The notes under the pieces: generated by a model
Database searches by the model: none
The model's input: the letters and a program-made list of their open reading frames with translations, nothing else
What the model was told of the DNA's origin: nothing
Made by a program: the position numbers and the translations under genes
Assembly (NCBI RefSeq): GCF_000243275.1
Contig: NZ_CM001437.1
Location: 2,423,712-2,487,711 of the forward strand
Source: Myroides odoratus DSM 2801
Lineage (GTDB): Bacteria > Bacteroidota > Bacteroidia > Flavobacteriales > Flavobacteriaceae
DNA: 64,000 nt
Direction: 5' to 3'
Shown: positions 43,260-53,061 of the stretch, one piece after another
Layout: the number at the start of each line of letters is the position of its first letter
Position numbering within the stretch: the stretch's first letter is position 1

Positions 43260-45774
43260 ATGGGCGAGTTTAATGTAAAATACTTGAGCTATATCAGCGA
43301 GTTTGCCAATGGGCAAGAAAGTTTAACCCAAGCGGCACAACTGTATTTTGACGCAGACGATTATGCGGATCCTATCCGTTGGTTCAAGGCACATGCACTT
43401 TGTATGTTGGCCCAACAAACCGGAAAGGAAGGAACGATATTCCAACAACTATACGAGCAAATTAACGGAGACTCTAATCGCGAACGCAGTAGTTTTTATT
43501 TGAATGATAAAGACTATGCCCTTTGGTTTGACGATGTGGTTTTGCTGAATCAATTATTTATTGATAAGGGTTATGCCAAAGCCTATACGTTCATGCATGA
43601 ATTGTACATGAATGCTCGTTATGGGTTTAAAGATGAAGCTAAAGCAGCGGAGTACATCATCAAAGGATATGAAGCTGGAGATAAAACCGCGCAAGCCTTT
43701 GTTGGGTACAATACCTATTATGGAAATTTAGGTTTTGAACAAGATGCGGAAAAAGGATTGGCTTTAATTGAAAGTTCGTATGCTCCGGATAATAAATCTG
43801 GGAAGTTATTTGCTTTAAATATTAAATTTCACAGCTGTGGATCTGGAGAAGAGGCTGCTGCTGTTTTGGAAGAATACCACGATTTACTTCACGTTGAAAA
43901 ACGAGGATTATATGTTTTAGCAGATTATTACCTGCGTGAAGGAGAAGATCAAAAAGCATTAGAAACGTATTTAGAAGGAATTCAATACAACAGTGGGTAT
44001 TGCAACTATATGTTGGGATTGATGATCAGCAATACGCGTTTTGCTCCACTTGGCTATGAAATTGAACAAGGAGCTCCTTATTTACAAGTAGGTTTTGAAC
44101 ATGGAATCGCTTATGCTGGATTCGTATTAGGATACTATTACTTATATCCAGCAGATCAAAGTGAACCACAATTTGACAAAGCAATTCAAGCGCTTGAAAG
44201 AGCAGCTTTATATTGCTCAAATGAGGCTTTATTAGAATTGGCTATTTTATATCTATACCACAACGATTATAAGAATATAGACAAAGCCATGGAGTATTTA
44301 GATCGCGCTATTGCGGCTAAATCCACACGTGCAAGAAACGAAAAAGCGGTTGCTTTATTGGAACACCAAGACCTTGAACGCAACGTAGAAGAAGCACAAG
44401 CACTATTGTTAGGATCGATGGAATTGGGAGATGATTATGCTCCTTACCGTCTGGGGTATGGATACCAAGTTGGAGAATTCGGTACGGAAGAAGAGTTTGA
44501 TAAATGTATTGAATTCTACGAAGTCGCTGCGGAAAGAAATAATGGTTTGGGAATTGAATATGCTGGACGATACTACCGTTACAATGAAAATCCAGATTTA
44601 GATAAAGCAATTGCGTATTACGAAAAAGGAGTAGAGCTTTATAATTCAAACTATTGTAAAGTAGAATTGGCGATGATGTTGGAGCGCGGCTATGGTTTAG
44701 AGGCAAATCCAACGCAAGCAGAACAATTCTATCAAGAAGCGTTAGAAAATAATTATCCATTTGCGGCAGTTCGCTTAGGGTATATGTATGAAGATGGATT
44801 AGTAGGTGAGGTAGATGCTGAAAAAGCAAGAGAACATTTCGAAATTGCAGCTCATGCAGATTTAGCAGAGGGAATGTATCAATTGGCTCGTTGCAACCGC
44901 TATGGAATTGGAGGTGCGGAAGATCGTGCCTTGGCTTTTGAATTATTTGAAAAAGCATTGGAATACGGCTATAACGATGCAAACGTAGATTTAGCCTTAG
45001 CGTATGAAGAAGGATCAGGAGGAGTTGAAGAAAATGCTGCCAAAGCAGTAGAATATATGACTACTGCAGCAGAAATAGGATTCAGCTACGCACAATATAA
45101 ACTAGGTTGTTATTACCTCTATGCCTATGGTTTAGAGAAAGATCTAGAATTAGCTAAATATTGGTTAGAAAAAGCCAGAGAAAATGGTTCTGCTTTAGCC
45201 ATGTTGACGCTAGGAGATTACTATTTATACGGATATGAAGAAGATCAACCGTATGATTTAGCGTTCCCTTATTATGAAGAAGCAGAACAACGTGGGTATG
45301 TTTCGGAAGGATTGGGAATCTGTTACCAATTTGCAATTGGCGTAGAACGCGATGAGAAAAAAGCCTTCCAATTCTATAAAATTGCAGTAGAACGCGGATA
45401 TGATGCCGCTTATTTCCGTTTGGGACTGTGCTATTATTACGCAATTGGAACAGAAAAAGATTACGTAGAAGCATTATACTACCTGAGAGAAGTAGCAGAT
45501 CGTGGTAACCTAGAAGCTGCAGGTTATGTAGGGGGTAATGTTAGTAAAAGGCGAAGGCGTAGCCCAAGAATTAGCGGAAGGAATTGCTTATTTAGAGCAA
45601 GCGGCTAATGCGGGATATGATTCGGCTCAGTATGAATTGGGTAATTGTTATTTAAAAGGAGAAGGTGTAGAGCAAAATGATGAATTGGCTTTACATTGGT
45701 ACCAACAAGCTGCGGAAAATGGAAATGAAGATGCGCAGAAAATCATTGGTGGCCCAAGAAAAAGAAGAAGATAA
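43260..45774 (+). CDS. Sel1-repeat protein (one frameshift), first gene of the HSP90 operon
   Basis: The repaired protein has about 837 residues and consists of some twenty Sel1-like/TPR helical repeats of the form A-x-x-x-L-G-x-x-Y-x-x-G-x-x-x-x-x-D-x-x-x-A-x-x-Y (for example AAVRLGYMYEDGLVGEVDAEKAREHFEIA). Sel1 repeats bind protein partners. The frame breaks at a G5 run at 45531-45535; with four Gs it reads GYVGVMLVKGEGVAQEL and continues to TAA 45772-45774. As written, the two pieces are 43260-45608 and 45538-45774. Its stop overlaps the ATG of the HSP90 gene (TAATG), so the genes are translationally coupled. No signal peptide is present. Confidence 0.8.
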
Positions 45775-47552
45775 TGGACAATAAAAAGAATTATCAGTTC
45801 CAAGTAAATATGAAAGGAATGATAGAACTGTTGAGCGAACACATTTATAGTTCGCCAACGGTTTTCATTCGTGAATTACTGCAAAATGGCGTTGATGCTG
45901 TGACAGTAAGAAAGGGAATTGATGAAAGTTTTCAGGGTAAAATAACCCTGTTTTTTGATAATGATCAGTTGATTTTTCAAGATAATGGCGTGGGCTTATC
46001 CCTAGAAGATATGCACCAGTTTTTGTCGGTTATCGGACAAAGTTCGAAACGAGGCGAATTAGCCGAGAAAGATCTAATCGGACGTTTTGGTATCGGTTTG
46101 CTTTCTTGTTTAGTTGTTTCAGAAGAAATTGTAGTAGAATCTCGCTCTTTGTATAAAGAGGAATCTGTGCGTTGGGTTGGAAGAGCAGATGGAACCTATG
46201 ATGTAGAAAGCATTGATCTACTGCCAGAAGTAGGAACTCGCGTGATTCTGCAAGCGAAAAAGAACTGGAGAACCCTGTTTAAAAGAGAAGAAGTGAAGCA
46301 AAACGTATTATTTTACGGGAGTGCTTTGCCAATCGAAATAAAATTTATTGAAAAGGGAGAAGAAGAAATCGTTTCGGATGGGAATCCGATTTGGATGAAT
46401 CCCAAAGCTTCAAAAGAAGAGTTATTAGCGTTCGGAAAAGAACTATTTAAGACGAAATTCTTGGATGTATTTCCCATTGCTTCAGCAGCAGGAGATATTC
46501 AAGGAATGGCTTATGTTATTCCCAACAAGGTGAATATGACAACGTCTAAAGAGCACAAGATTTTCTTGAAACGCATGTATTTGTGTGATCAAGCGACTAA
46601 TCTATTGCCCGAATGGACGTCTTTTGTGCGTTGTATCATGAATTCCAATAGCTTACAACCTACAGCTTCTCGAGAATCTCTCATGAACAATGCCTTGTTA
46701 ATCGAGGCAAAAAAAGAATTGACCACTTGTTTTAAAGATTATTTGAAACTACTATCTGTTTCAAATTTGGACAAATTAGAACAGATTATCTCCATTCACC
46801 ACTTGTATATCAAGTCGTTGGCGGCTTCTGATAATGAAATTCTCAAGTTGTTTGAAGATTATTTGCCTTTTGAAACCAATCAAGGTACTTTGTTGTTTAG
46901 AGATATTAGAGCGAATTACGGTTCGATTTTCTACACTCCTTCTTTGGATGATTTTAGACAAATTCGACGTATTGCGGGTTCTCAAAAGAAATTAGTAATC
47001 AACGCAGCTTATAGCTATGAGGCAGATTTAATTCAAAAGATCAAAGCGAGTAATCCGGGATTGTCTATTGAATTAATGAAACCCAATGATGTCTTAAATA
47101 GCTTTGAAGAGGCCTCAATAGAAGATGATCGCATTGCGGTTTTTCTGGAGAAGGCCAATAAAATATTAAAGGCACAATACTGTAAAGCAGAAGTAAAGCG
47201 ATTTGAACCGCACGATACTACGGCTATTTACATTGCCAATGAAGAAGCCTTGAGCAATAAAAGCATGCAGAATTTAGCGCAAAGTGCTAATCCTTTTGCC
47301 GCTGCTTTAGGGCATTTTAAAAAGCAAGAAGAAGTATTGCCTACGTTGTGTTTCAATCAGCAAAACGACTTAGTTTCGAAGTTGTTGGTCATTAAGGATC
47401 CCGAGCTTTTTGAAGCCTTGATTCACGTATTGTATGTGCAGGCCTTGATGTTAGGGGGCTATACCATCAACAAACAAGAAATGGATATTTTTAACCATGC
47501 CTTATATCAATTCGTAATCTTGGGAATGACTAATTTTTTACCTGAATTTTAA
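45774..47552 (+). CDS. divergent HSP90-family ATPase
   Basis: This 592-residue cytoplasmic protein has the GHKL ATP-binding elements of HSP90: RELLQNGVDA (catalytic-site Asn38), DNGVGL (Asp70), GQSSKRGE (lid) and GRFGIGLLSC (about residues 103-112). A middle domain with NSNSLQPTASRESL near residue 292 corresponds to the HtpG SRE motif region. It is a little shorter than HtpG and clearly divergent from it. A cell usually has a standard htpG elsewhere, so this may be a dedicated paralog. It sits between a Sel1 protein and two helical-repeat proteins in one tight operon. Confidence 0.85.
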   Translation: MDNKKNYQFQVNMKGMIELLSEHIYSSPTVFIRELLQNGVDAVTVRKGIDESFQGKITLFFDNDQLIFQDNGVGLSLEDMHQFLSVIGQSSKRGELAEKDLIGRFGIGLLSCLVVSEEIVVESRSLYKEESVRWVGRADGTYDVESIDLLPEVGTRVILQAKKNWRTLFKREEVKQNVLFYGSALPIEIKFIEKGEEEIVSDGNPIWMNPKASKEELLAFGKELFKTKFLDVFPIASAAGDIQGMAYVIPNKVNMTTSKEHKIFLKRMYLCDQATNLLPEWTSFVRCIMNSNSLQPTASRESLMNNALLIEAKKELTTCFKDYLKLLSVSNLDKLEQIISIHHLYIKSLAASDNEILKLFEDYLPFETNQGTLLFRDIRANYGSIFYTPSLDDFRQIRRIAGSQKKLVINAAYSYEADLIQKIKASNPGLSIELMKPNDVLNSFEEASIEDDRIAVFLEKANKILKAQYCKAEVKRFEPHDTTAIYIANEEALSNKSMQNLAQSANPFAAALGHFKKQEEVLPTLCFNQQNDLVSKLLVIKDPELFEALIHVLYVQALMLGGYTINKQEMDIFNHALYQFVILGMTNFLPEF

Positions 47553-47553
47553 G

Positions 47554-48633
47554 ATGCTACATCGTTTAGAAATACAAAAAATACTGTTGCAGATCCAAGA
47601 GGAATACACCGATTCCAAACACTGTATTGCTCAATTGAAACAGGCCATTTACTTGGCAGATAAGCATGCAGATTTGAGTTGGGCCATTGATTTGCGCATC
47701 ATGTTGATACGCGAAGAACGCTGCTCTTCCGCTTGCATTGAAAGTCCGTTGGCTTTTGCTTGGTTATTGGAACAAGCGCGTTTGCATCCGGATCAACTAT
47801 CAGAGTCTGAATTTTTGGAAGAATACGAATGGATGATCTGTTCTGCTTATGGCAATGTGAATATTCCCTTGGAACAAGTACATGCTATTGCTGCAGATTT
47901 GGAACAGAAGTTAGAGCATTTTAAGTTTTCTAAGCGAAGCTATTATTATACCATGGCCGGTTTTGCCCAACATTTAGGGGATTATGAACTTGGAGGAGCT
48001 TATGTGGTGAAAGCAAGAGAAGAGGCTTTAGATGATATTTGTGGGGAAGCCGTGGTGTATGACAATGAGATTGAAAGTGCTTCTCGTTTGGGGCATTTTG
48101 ATGAGGCGATTGCTTTGATGCAACAAATGGAGTACAAAAAAATACGCGATTTCTCCTTGCCTTTTGAAACCTATGTTTCCATGGGGTATTTTATGGTTCG
48201 CTATGGAGATGATCGCGCTGCGGTATACTTAGAGAAAGCCAAAGAAGAGTTTACTCAATTATCAGAAGTAAACAGCTCTTTGCTGTATGGGTTAACGCGT
48301 CTGATTTACGCCTTACACTTGCTGGGAGATGAAAGTCTTTGGCATTACTATGAAATTATCGCAGGTTGGGATATTGACGCTGAAGATGACTTAAAACTGA
48401 TGTTGAGTCGCCACATGATGTTTGTCTTAGACCAAAAAGAGAAAAAACAATTAACCCTATCGCCTGGGGTTTCCTTCTATCAAGAAGACGGGTGGTATGA
48501 CCTCAAGGAATTGTCAGAGGCTTATAAAGCAAGTGCGTATGATTGGGCTCAACGCTTTGACATCCGAAACGGAAATACTGCTGCTCAAGAGGAAATCAAG
48601 CGAATGGAGGAAGAAAATAAAAGAAAAAAATAG
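47554..48633 (+). CDS. helical-repeat (TPR-like) protein, HSP90 operon paralog 1
   Basis: This 359-residue protein is mostly helical with TPR-like stretches (LGDYELGGAYVVKAREEAL, GHFDEAIALMQQM). It starts LEIQKILLQIQEE and ends NTAAQEEIKRMEE. It is clearly paralogous to the next gene: both share LEIQKILL, SESEFLEEY/DESEFLWEY, CSAY, SLPFETY/SMPFQTF and LSPG..YQE. It starts 1 base after the HSP90 stop. TPR proteins are classic HSP90 partners, but the link here is inference. Confidence 0.75.
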   Translation: MLHRLEIQKILLQIQEEYTDSKHCIAQLKQAIYLADKHADLSWAIDLRIMLIREERCSSACIESPLAFAWLLEQARLHPDQLSESEFLEEYEWMICSAYGNVNIPLEQVHAIAADLEQKLEHFKFSKRSYYYTMAGFAQHLGDYELGGAYVVKAREEALDDICGEAVVYDNEIESASRLGHFDEAIALMQQMEYKKIRDFSLPFETYVSMGYFMVRYGDDRAAVYLEKAKEEFTQLSEVNSSLLYGLTRLIYALHLLGDESLWHYYEIIAGWDIDAEDDLKLMLSRHMMFVLDQKEKKQLTLSPGVSFYQEDGWYDLKELSEAYKASAYDWAQRFDIRNGNTAAQEEIKRMEEENKRKK

Positions 48634-48635
48634 CT

Positions 48636-49694
48636 ATGAATTACAATTTAGAAATCCAGAAAATTCTACTTAAAGTAGAAGGTTTAAAGAGTTTAGAAGA
48701 TAAGATTGTCGCTTTGAAAGAGGCTATACAATTGGCTGATCAACACAATGATATTGATTGGGGATTTGATTTGCGTTTGGATTTAATTCGCCAAGAACGC
48801 AATACTTCGCGTTGCAATGAGAGTTTTCCGGCTTTTGCTTGGATTTTACACACCAGTGATGCGAATGAAGATTATTTCGATGAATCTGAATTCCTATGGG
48901 AATACAAATGGATGTTTTGCTCAGCCTATCGCAGTGCTTTAATTCCACTAGAAGAAATTGAAAAAATTGGGGAAGACTTGAAACGCCGTTTGGTGAAAAA
49001 TGGATTTAGTACCCGTGCGTATCACAACGTGATGACGGGCTTAGCTTTTCACTTGCGCGATTATGATTTGGCTAAAAAATACATCGATGCGGCGAATAGC
49101 GAGTTGGTGGATGATATGACGAATTGTTCAGCTTGTGAATTGGATACAGAAGTAGAATTATTGCTGTTCCAAGGAAAATTGGAAGATGCGATTGTGAAAG
49201 CACAAGATTTGATTCACAAGAAATTGACGTGTTATTCGATGCCGTTCCAAACGTTTTGTAGTTTGACCTACTATTCTTGGTTAGCCGGAGATGCCGCAGA
49301 AGCAGAGAAGTATTTCAACAGAGCGATTGAAGAATACGAAGCACATGATCAATATGATAGCTCTGTAGGCTATTCAATGGGCTTGTTGATGTCGTATATG
49401 AATGCTATCAACCACCCAGAAACGTGGTCTTTCTTTGAGCGTATCGCAACATGGGATATTGAAGCAGAAGACATTCACCGTTATAATTTTGCGCGTTACA
49501 TGATGCCAATCATGAAACAAGGTGGAACGAAAACCTTACAGCTTTCTCCGCAATTGGCTTATTACCAAGAGAGTGGGGAGTACAATTTAGAAGATCTATA
49601 CACTCATTTCAAAGCACAAGCAGAGGCATTTGCTTCGCGTTTTGATGCGAGAAATAAGAATACCAATTACACAACGGAAATTGCGGCATTGTAA
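48636..49694 (+). CDS. helical-repeat (TPR-like) protein, HSP90 operon paralog 2
   Basis: This 352-residue tandem paralog of the preceding gene shares the same length, block order and motifs throughout (DWGFDLRLDLIRQER versus SWAIDLRIMLIREER; TWDIEAEDIHRYNFARYMMP versus GWDIDAEDDLKLMLSRHMMF). It lies 2 bases after its paralog and is closed by a strong terminator. A recent tandem duplication followed by divergence is the simplest origin. Confidence 0.75.
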   Translation: MNYNLEIQKILLKVEGLKSLEDKIVALKEAIQLADQHNDIDWGFDLRLDLIRQERNTSRCNESFPAFAWILHTSDANEDYFDESEFLWEYKWMFCSAYRSALIPLEEIEKIGEDLKRRLVKNGFSTRAYHNVMTGLAFHLRDYDLAKKYIDAANSELVDDMTNCSACELDTEVELLLFQGKLEDAIVKAQDLIHKKLTCYSMPFQTFCSLTYYSWLAGDAAEAEKYFNRAIEEYEAHDQYDSSVGYSMGLLMSYMNAINHPETWSFFERIATWDIEAEDIHRYNFARYMMPIMKQGGTKTLQLSPQLAYYQESGEYNLEDLYTHFKAQAEAFASRFDARNKNTNYTTEIAAL

Positions 49695-49736
49695 TACAAA
49701 AAGCAAGTAAAATTTTTCGTTGAGGATAAAAAATAA

Positions 49737-49772
49737 CCGAAGGGGAGCATGTTGATGCTCCCCTTTTTTTTA
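49737..49772 (+). terminator. terminator of the Sel1-HSP90-TPR operon
   Basis: The stem AAGGGGAGCAT/ATGCTCCCCTT with loop GTTG is followed by eight T. Confidence 0.9.
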
Positions 49773-49790
49773 TGCTTCATCAATCCCACT

Positions 49791-49921
49791 GCGCTCACGT
49801 ACGGCATGTCTCCCTGACGCAGGAAGGGTCGCATCCAGTACTTCTCTTCTCTTTTTTTGATTAACAAGCGTTGATTGACAGATGCGATGCTTCCTTCGTC
49901 AGCAAGACATATGGTGTGTGG
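49791..49921. repeat. cassette-boundary repeat, copy A
   Basis: This copy has a left half (CTCCCTGACGCAGGAAGGGT, within 49804-49835) and a right half (GATGCGATGCTTCCTTCGTC, from 49880) that are near-complements, separated by about 45 bases containing AACAAGCGTTGATTG. Related copies lie at 53731, 54613, 59053, 63007 and 63450. It ends in TGTGTGG directly before a gene fragment. Confidence 0.75.
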
Positions 49922-50504
49922 ACAAACAATTGCTGACTTTGGCGTACAACAAAGTAAGGAACTAGAAGCTTATGCTAGTTTAGCTAAATTCATGGAACAA
50001 GCTTTTGAATGGGAGGCCATTTCTTACAATTTCTACCCTTTTTATTGGGGAGGCAAAGGTCATTGGGCAGATTTATATACCTACGATGAAAGTGATGATC
50101 CTATTTTCAGAAGCTTTATGCAATCGGGAATGGCTCGTGTTGTGGCGACCGTTCGTCCAGGCTTTGAGGAAGCCGTACAGTTGTATATGAGTACAGGGAA
50201 AATATGGAATGGCGGTGAAATACCCGTTATTGGTGATGAGTTGTACCTGTCGTTGATTGATGAGGTACGCCAAGCAGAAACTGTAAAAGAAGGGAAAGCG
50301 TGGATTACGCGTATTCCTACTTCACTGACTATCTTACAAGCGAAAAGCGCTGGACTAGAAGTAGAAAAAGCCTTACCGTGTAACTGTGACGACACAGCAG
50401 ATTTTGAAGATCCGTCTCAAGTTCCTTGTACTGATGCCTTTGTACTCAATGATAATTTAATTGGCGGGGATACGGGACCTGAACCAGAACCGGTGAATCG
50501 TTAG
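49875..50504 (+). pseudogene. C-terminal fragment of a large conserved protein
   Basis: The frame of 209 codons begins inside the repeat (first ~16 codons encode repeat sequence) and then reads FEWEAISYNFYPFYWGGKGH...GMARVVATVRPGFEEAVQLYMS...GDELYLSLIDEV, which looks like the conserved C-terminal end of a much larger protein, with its 5' part missing. A start at ATG 49911 (MVCGQTIADFG) is possible. The family is widespread in my recollection near large secreted or phage-tail-like proteins, but I cannot name it. It may be inactive; the tail is proline/glutamate-rich (GPEPEPVNR). Confidence 0.55.
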
Positions 50505-50565
50505 TAAAAAAAGTCTAATAGCTATTTCGGTTATTAAATCGAAATAGCTTATACCAAGATAATCT

Positions 50566-53058
50566 ATGAATAATTTTAATAATTTTTCACGGGATGTTTG
50601 GAAAGAAATGCGTGTAGGCACTGCTTTTGAACAACCTACGCTTGATACTGACGAGTATAAAGCAGATTTCTACGGATCAAAAATAGGGGAAGGAGTCAAG
50701 TTCCCTCAATTGGTTCGTTTTCTTCATGATACTGTTGTTGACAGTAGCCTTCTTTTTAATTGGACAGCATTTGCTGCACCTTCATCCTATACCTCCTATA
50801 CTGTACGGGATGGTGAGGGGGGCTTTATACCCAGAATCAATATTATAGATCATAATGTACCTTTTGTTTATATCAATGCAAATAATCAAAAAGTTGAAAC
50901 TGCTATTGCTGCACGATTAAATAAAAGAATCGATTATTTAGAAGAAGGGTGGGCCTTTATGTTACATCTAGATGCTGCGAAAAAATACCTTGCAGGTAGT
51001 ATATGTTTTTATTATGAAAACACAGAAAAGTATAGAAATAATGCCTCCGATACGATAGATCTCAATGATTTTAGAATTGCAGAAAAGTATATTGCAGTGA
51101 GTTTAACAAGTGAGGATTTTACTGATTTTTGTGCTTTGGTTGAAGCAATTGGAGGAAAAAGAGAGGCTAATTATGTCCGACAGCAAATAGCAAAAAAATA
51201 TGTTCAAAAGATTTTAGGTGCAACTAGTGCTTCAGAACTTAAGTTCTTATATGAAACTATTCCCGATTTTGCTTTCGAATGGATACGTCCATACTTGGAG
51301 TTTAAACTTGTTTTAGAACATCTCAGTATTTTGAAAAGCTACGATGATACAGGGTATTTTAGTGCTTTTAGGGACAGCAGTGGAGCAATGATTAATTTGT
51401 TACGCGTACTAGGGGATTCGAAGCTCGTGTATCACCTATTCCTCAATAACCCTTTATTGGTTAAAGAATTATATCAGAATATGGATGGTGTTTCCACTAT
51501 TGGTGGTAAAACGCAAAAAAATCGGATGATTTTTGCTGATTTTCTATATGCTTTGAGTTTAAGCAATCAATACCAAGGAGCAACAAAGACAGGGGCAGTA
51601 TTTAAAATTGGAGCAAATTATGAGTTAAATAGTAATGTGTTAGCGGGTACAGATAAATTCAAGGATAAGATTTATTTGCAGCAATTAACAGGGGAAAAGG
51701 AGAAGAAAATGCTAACTCCTTTAGAAGATATTCCGCGATATAAGGAGCAAATAGAAGTAGATGTAACTACTTATACAGTTGAAGATGATGGTGCTTATTA
51801 TGATCCTTTAGCGGCTGTGTTGCTGATGAATGTGGATGAAAGGGAGGGGACGCCTTATCAAGTACCAGCTATTTATGTAAAGGCAATAGCAGATGAAAAA
51901 GAATGGCAAGATATTGCTTTAGCATTGCGTATAGGAGGGAATGCGTTAGCAATTGTATTAGGTATTGCCACATTAGGCTCTGGTAGCCCCTTTTTAGTAG
52001 CTTTAGGTCTTATTGATATTTCCTTAGCAACTACAGATACCTTGATTGCTGTTAGTCAAGATCCTTTAATGCAAACCGAAGAAGGTAGAGAATTCTTAGC
52101 AAATTGGGAAAAGATACATTTAGCGGGAAGCATTGTTGCAGTAGGGCCTTTAATCGTAAGTGGTGCATTTACTGCAGGAGTAAAATTGTTAAATAAAGCA
52201 ATTAATACAACGACAAAAAACTTTTTAAGAAGTAGTTTATTACACTTAGTAATGAAACTAAATATTCCTAACTTTACTAAACATACACTTACTGTACTAA
52301 CTAGCGGAGAAGAAGTCTCCCGTACCACGTCAACGGTGATTCGCATGAGTGAAGCTAGCCGTTTACAAGAAGCGGGTGTGTTGTTTGTTAAAGGTGAGCT
52401 GGCTGGTGGAAAAACGGGTAAAGAAGGTCTTGTAGTTATCTATAAAGGAGAAGTACTTGCCAGTGGAGAAGCCAAAGCAGTTCGAAATAGTTTGGATGAG
52501 GTTTGGAGTGCAAAAGGAGTGGATCTTATCAAGGCTTTAGAAGCTAGATCTGGATTGAAACAGATAGATGAAGCAATTGATAGGCTGGGAATAGCTGTGA
52601 CAGTGCCTAAAAATACACTAAGTTTTGCAGCGAGTCATAAAAGATTACAAAGTATTATCCATAGTTTAGAGCGAAAAAGACCATCTAAAGTATTTGATCC
52701 AAATAAAAATGCATTAAAAGCATTAGGAATTAAACTTAAAAAATCGAAGGTAGGATTATCAGTTGATTTTGCAGATACTCCTTATTTGTATCCTGTCACT
52801 GGCGAACAAAAGAATATCGTGAAAATAAAATTAACTGGAATAAGGAGGTTTGATGATAAGTTAGCTTACGAGTTAGCAGGAATAAAAATAGACGTATCTA
52901 TATTGGATAATTATACTTGGCATCACTTGGATGATTTTGATCCTATCTTTGGAACATGTACTATTCAGTTAGTTGAATCAAAAGTTCATGTAGCATGCTA
53001 TCCTCATTATGGTGCAGTAAGTTTAATTGAGAATTTCTATAAGATAAAATATAAATAA
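50566..53058 (+). CDS. polymorphic toxin with C-terminal WHH (HNH/Endo VII-like) nuclease motif
   Basis: This 830-residue protein lacks a signal peptide. The first ~450 residues are a large N-terminal module of unknown family. A glycine/alanine-rich hydrophobic stretch follows (about residues 455-545, ALRIGGNALAIVLGIATLG), then a helical linker. The C-terminal 100 residues hold YTWHHLDDFDPIFGTCTIQL and HVACYPHYGAVS, close to the WHH family of HNH/Endo VII DNases (conserved WHH, downstream HxG). That layout is typical of polymorphic toxins. A SUKH gene 3 bases downstream is the expected immunity partner. The export route is unknown. Confidence 0.75.
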   Translation: MNNFNNFSRDVWKEMRVGTAFEQPTLDTDEYKADFYGSKIGEGVKFPQLVRFLHDTVVDSSLLFNWTAFAAPSSYTSYTVRDGEGGFIPRINIIDHNVPFVYINANNQKVETAIAARLNKRIDYLEEGWAFMLHLDAAKKYLAGSICFYYENTEKYRNNASDTIDLNDFRIAEKYIAVSLTSEDFTDFCALVEAIGGKREANYVRQQIAKKYVQKILGATSASELKFLYETIPDFAFEWIRPYLEFKLVLEHLSILKSYDDTGYFSAFRDSSGAMINLLRVLGDSKLVYHLFLNNPLLVKELYQNMDGVSTIGGKTQKNRMIFADFLYALSLSNQYQGATKTGAVFKIGANYELNSNVLAGTDKFKDKIYLQQLTGEKEKKMLTPLEDIPRYKEQIEVDVTTYTVEDDGAYYDPLAAVLLMNVDEREGTPYQVPAIYVKAIADEKEWQDIALALRIGGNALAIVLGIATLGSGSPFLVALGLIDISLATTDTLIAVSQDPLMQTEEGREFLANWEKIHLAGSIVAVGPLIVSGAFTAGVKLLNKAINTTTKNFLRSSLLHLVMKLNIPNFTKHTLTVLTSGEEVSRTTSTVIRMSEASRLQEAGVLFVKGELAGGKTGKEGLVVIYKGEVLASGEAKAVRNSLDEVWSAKGVDLIKALEARSGLKQIDEAIDRLGIAVTVPKNTLSFAASHKRLQSIIHSLERKRPSKVFDPNKNALKALGIKLKKSKVGLSVDFADTPYLYPVTGEQKNIVKIKLTGIRRFDDKLAYELAGIKIDVSILDNYTWHHLDDFDPIFGTCTIQLVESKVHVACYPHYGAVSLIENFYKIKYK

Positions 53059-53061
53059 GTT

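Noticed and set aside
44317..44982. 221-codon antisense frame inside the Sel1 gene
   Set aside because: It is a shadow of strongly biased codon use in the Sel1 repeats; the sense frame is clearly the gene.
45774..47552. Housekeeping HtpG
   Set aside because: The sequence is strongly divergent outside the ATP site and the gene sits in a Sel1/helical-repeat operon, so a dedicated paralog is more likely.
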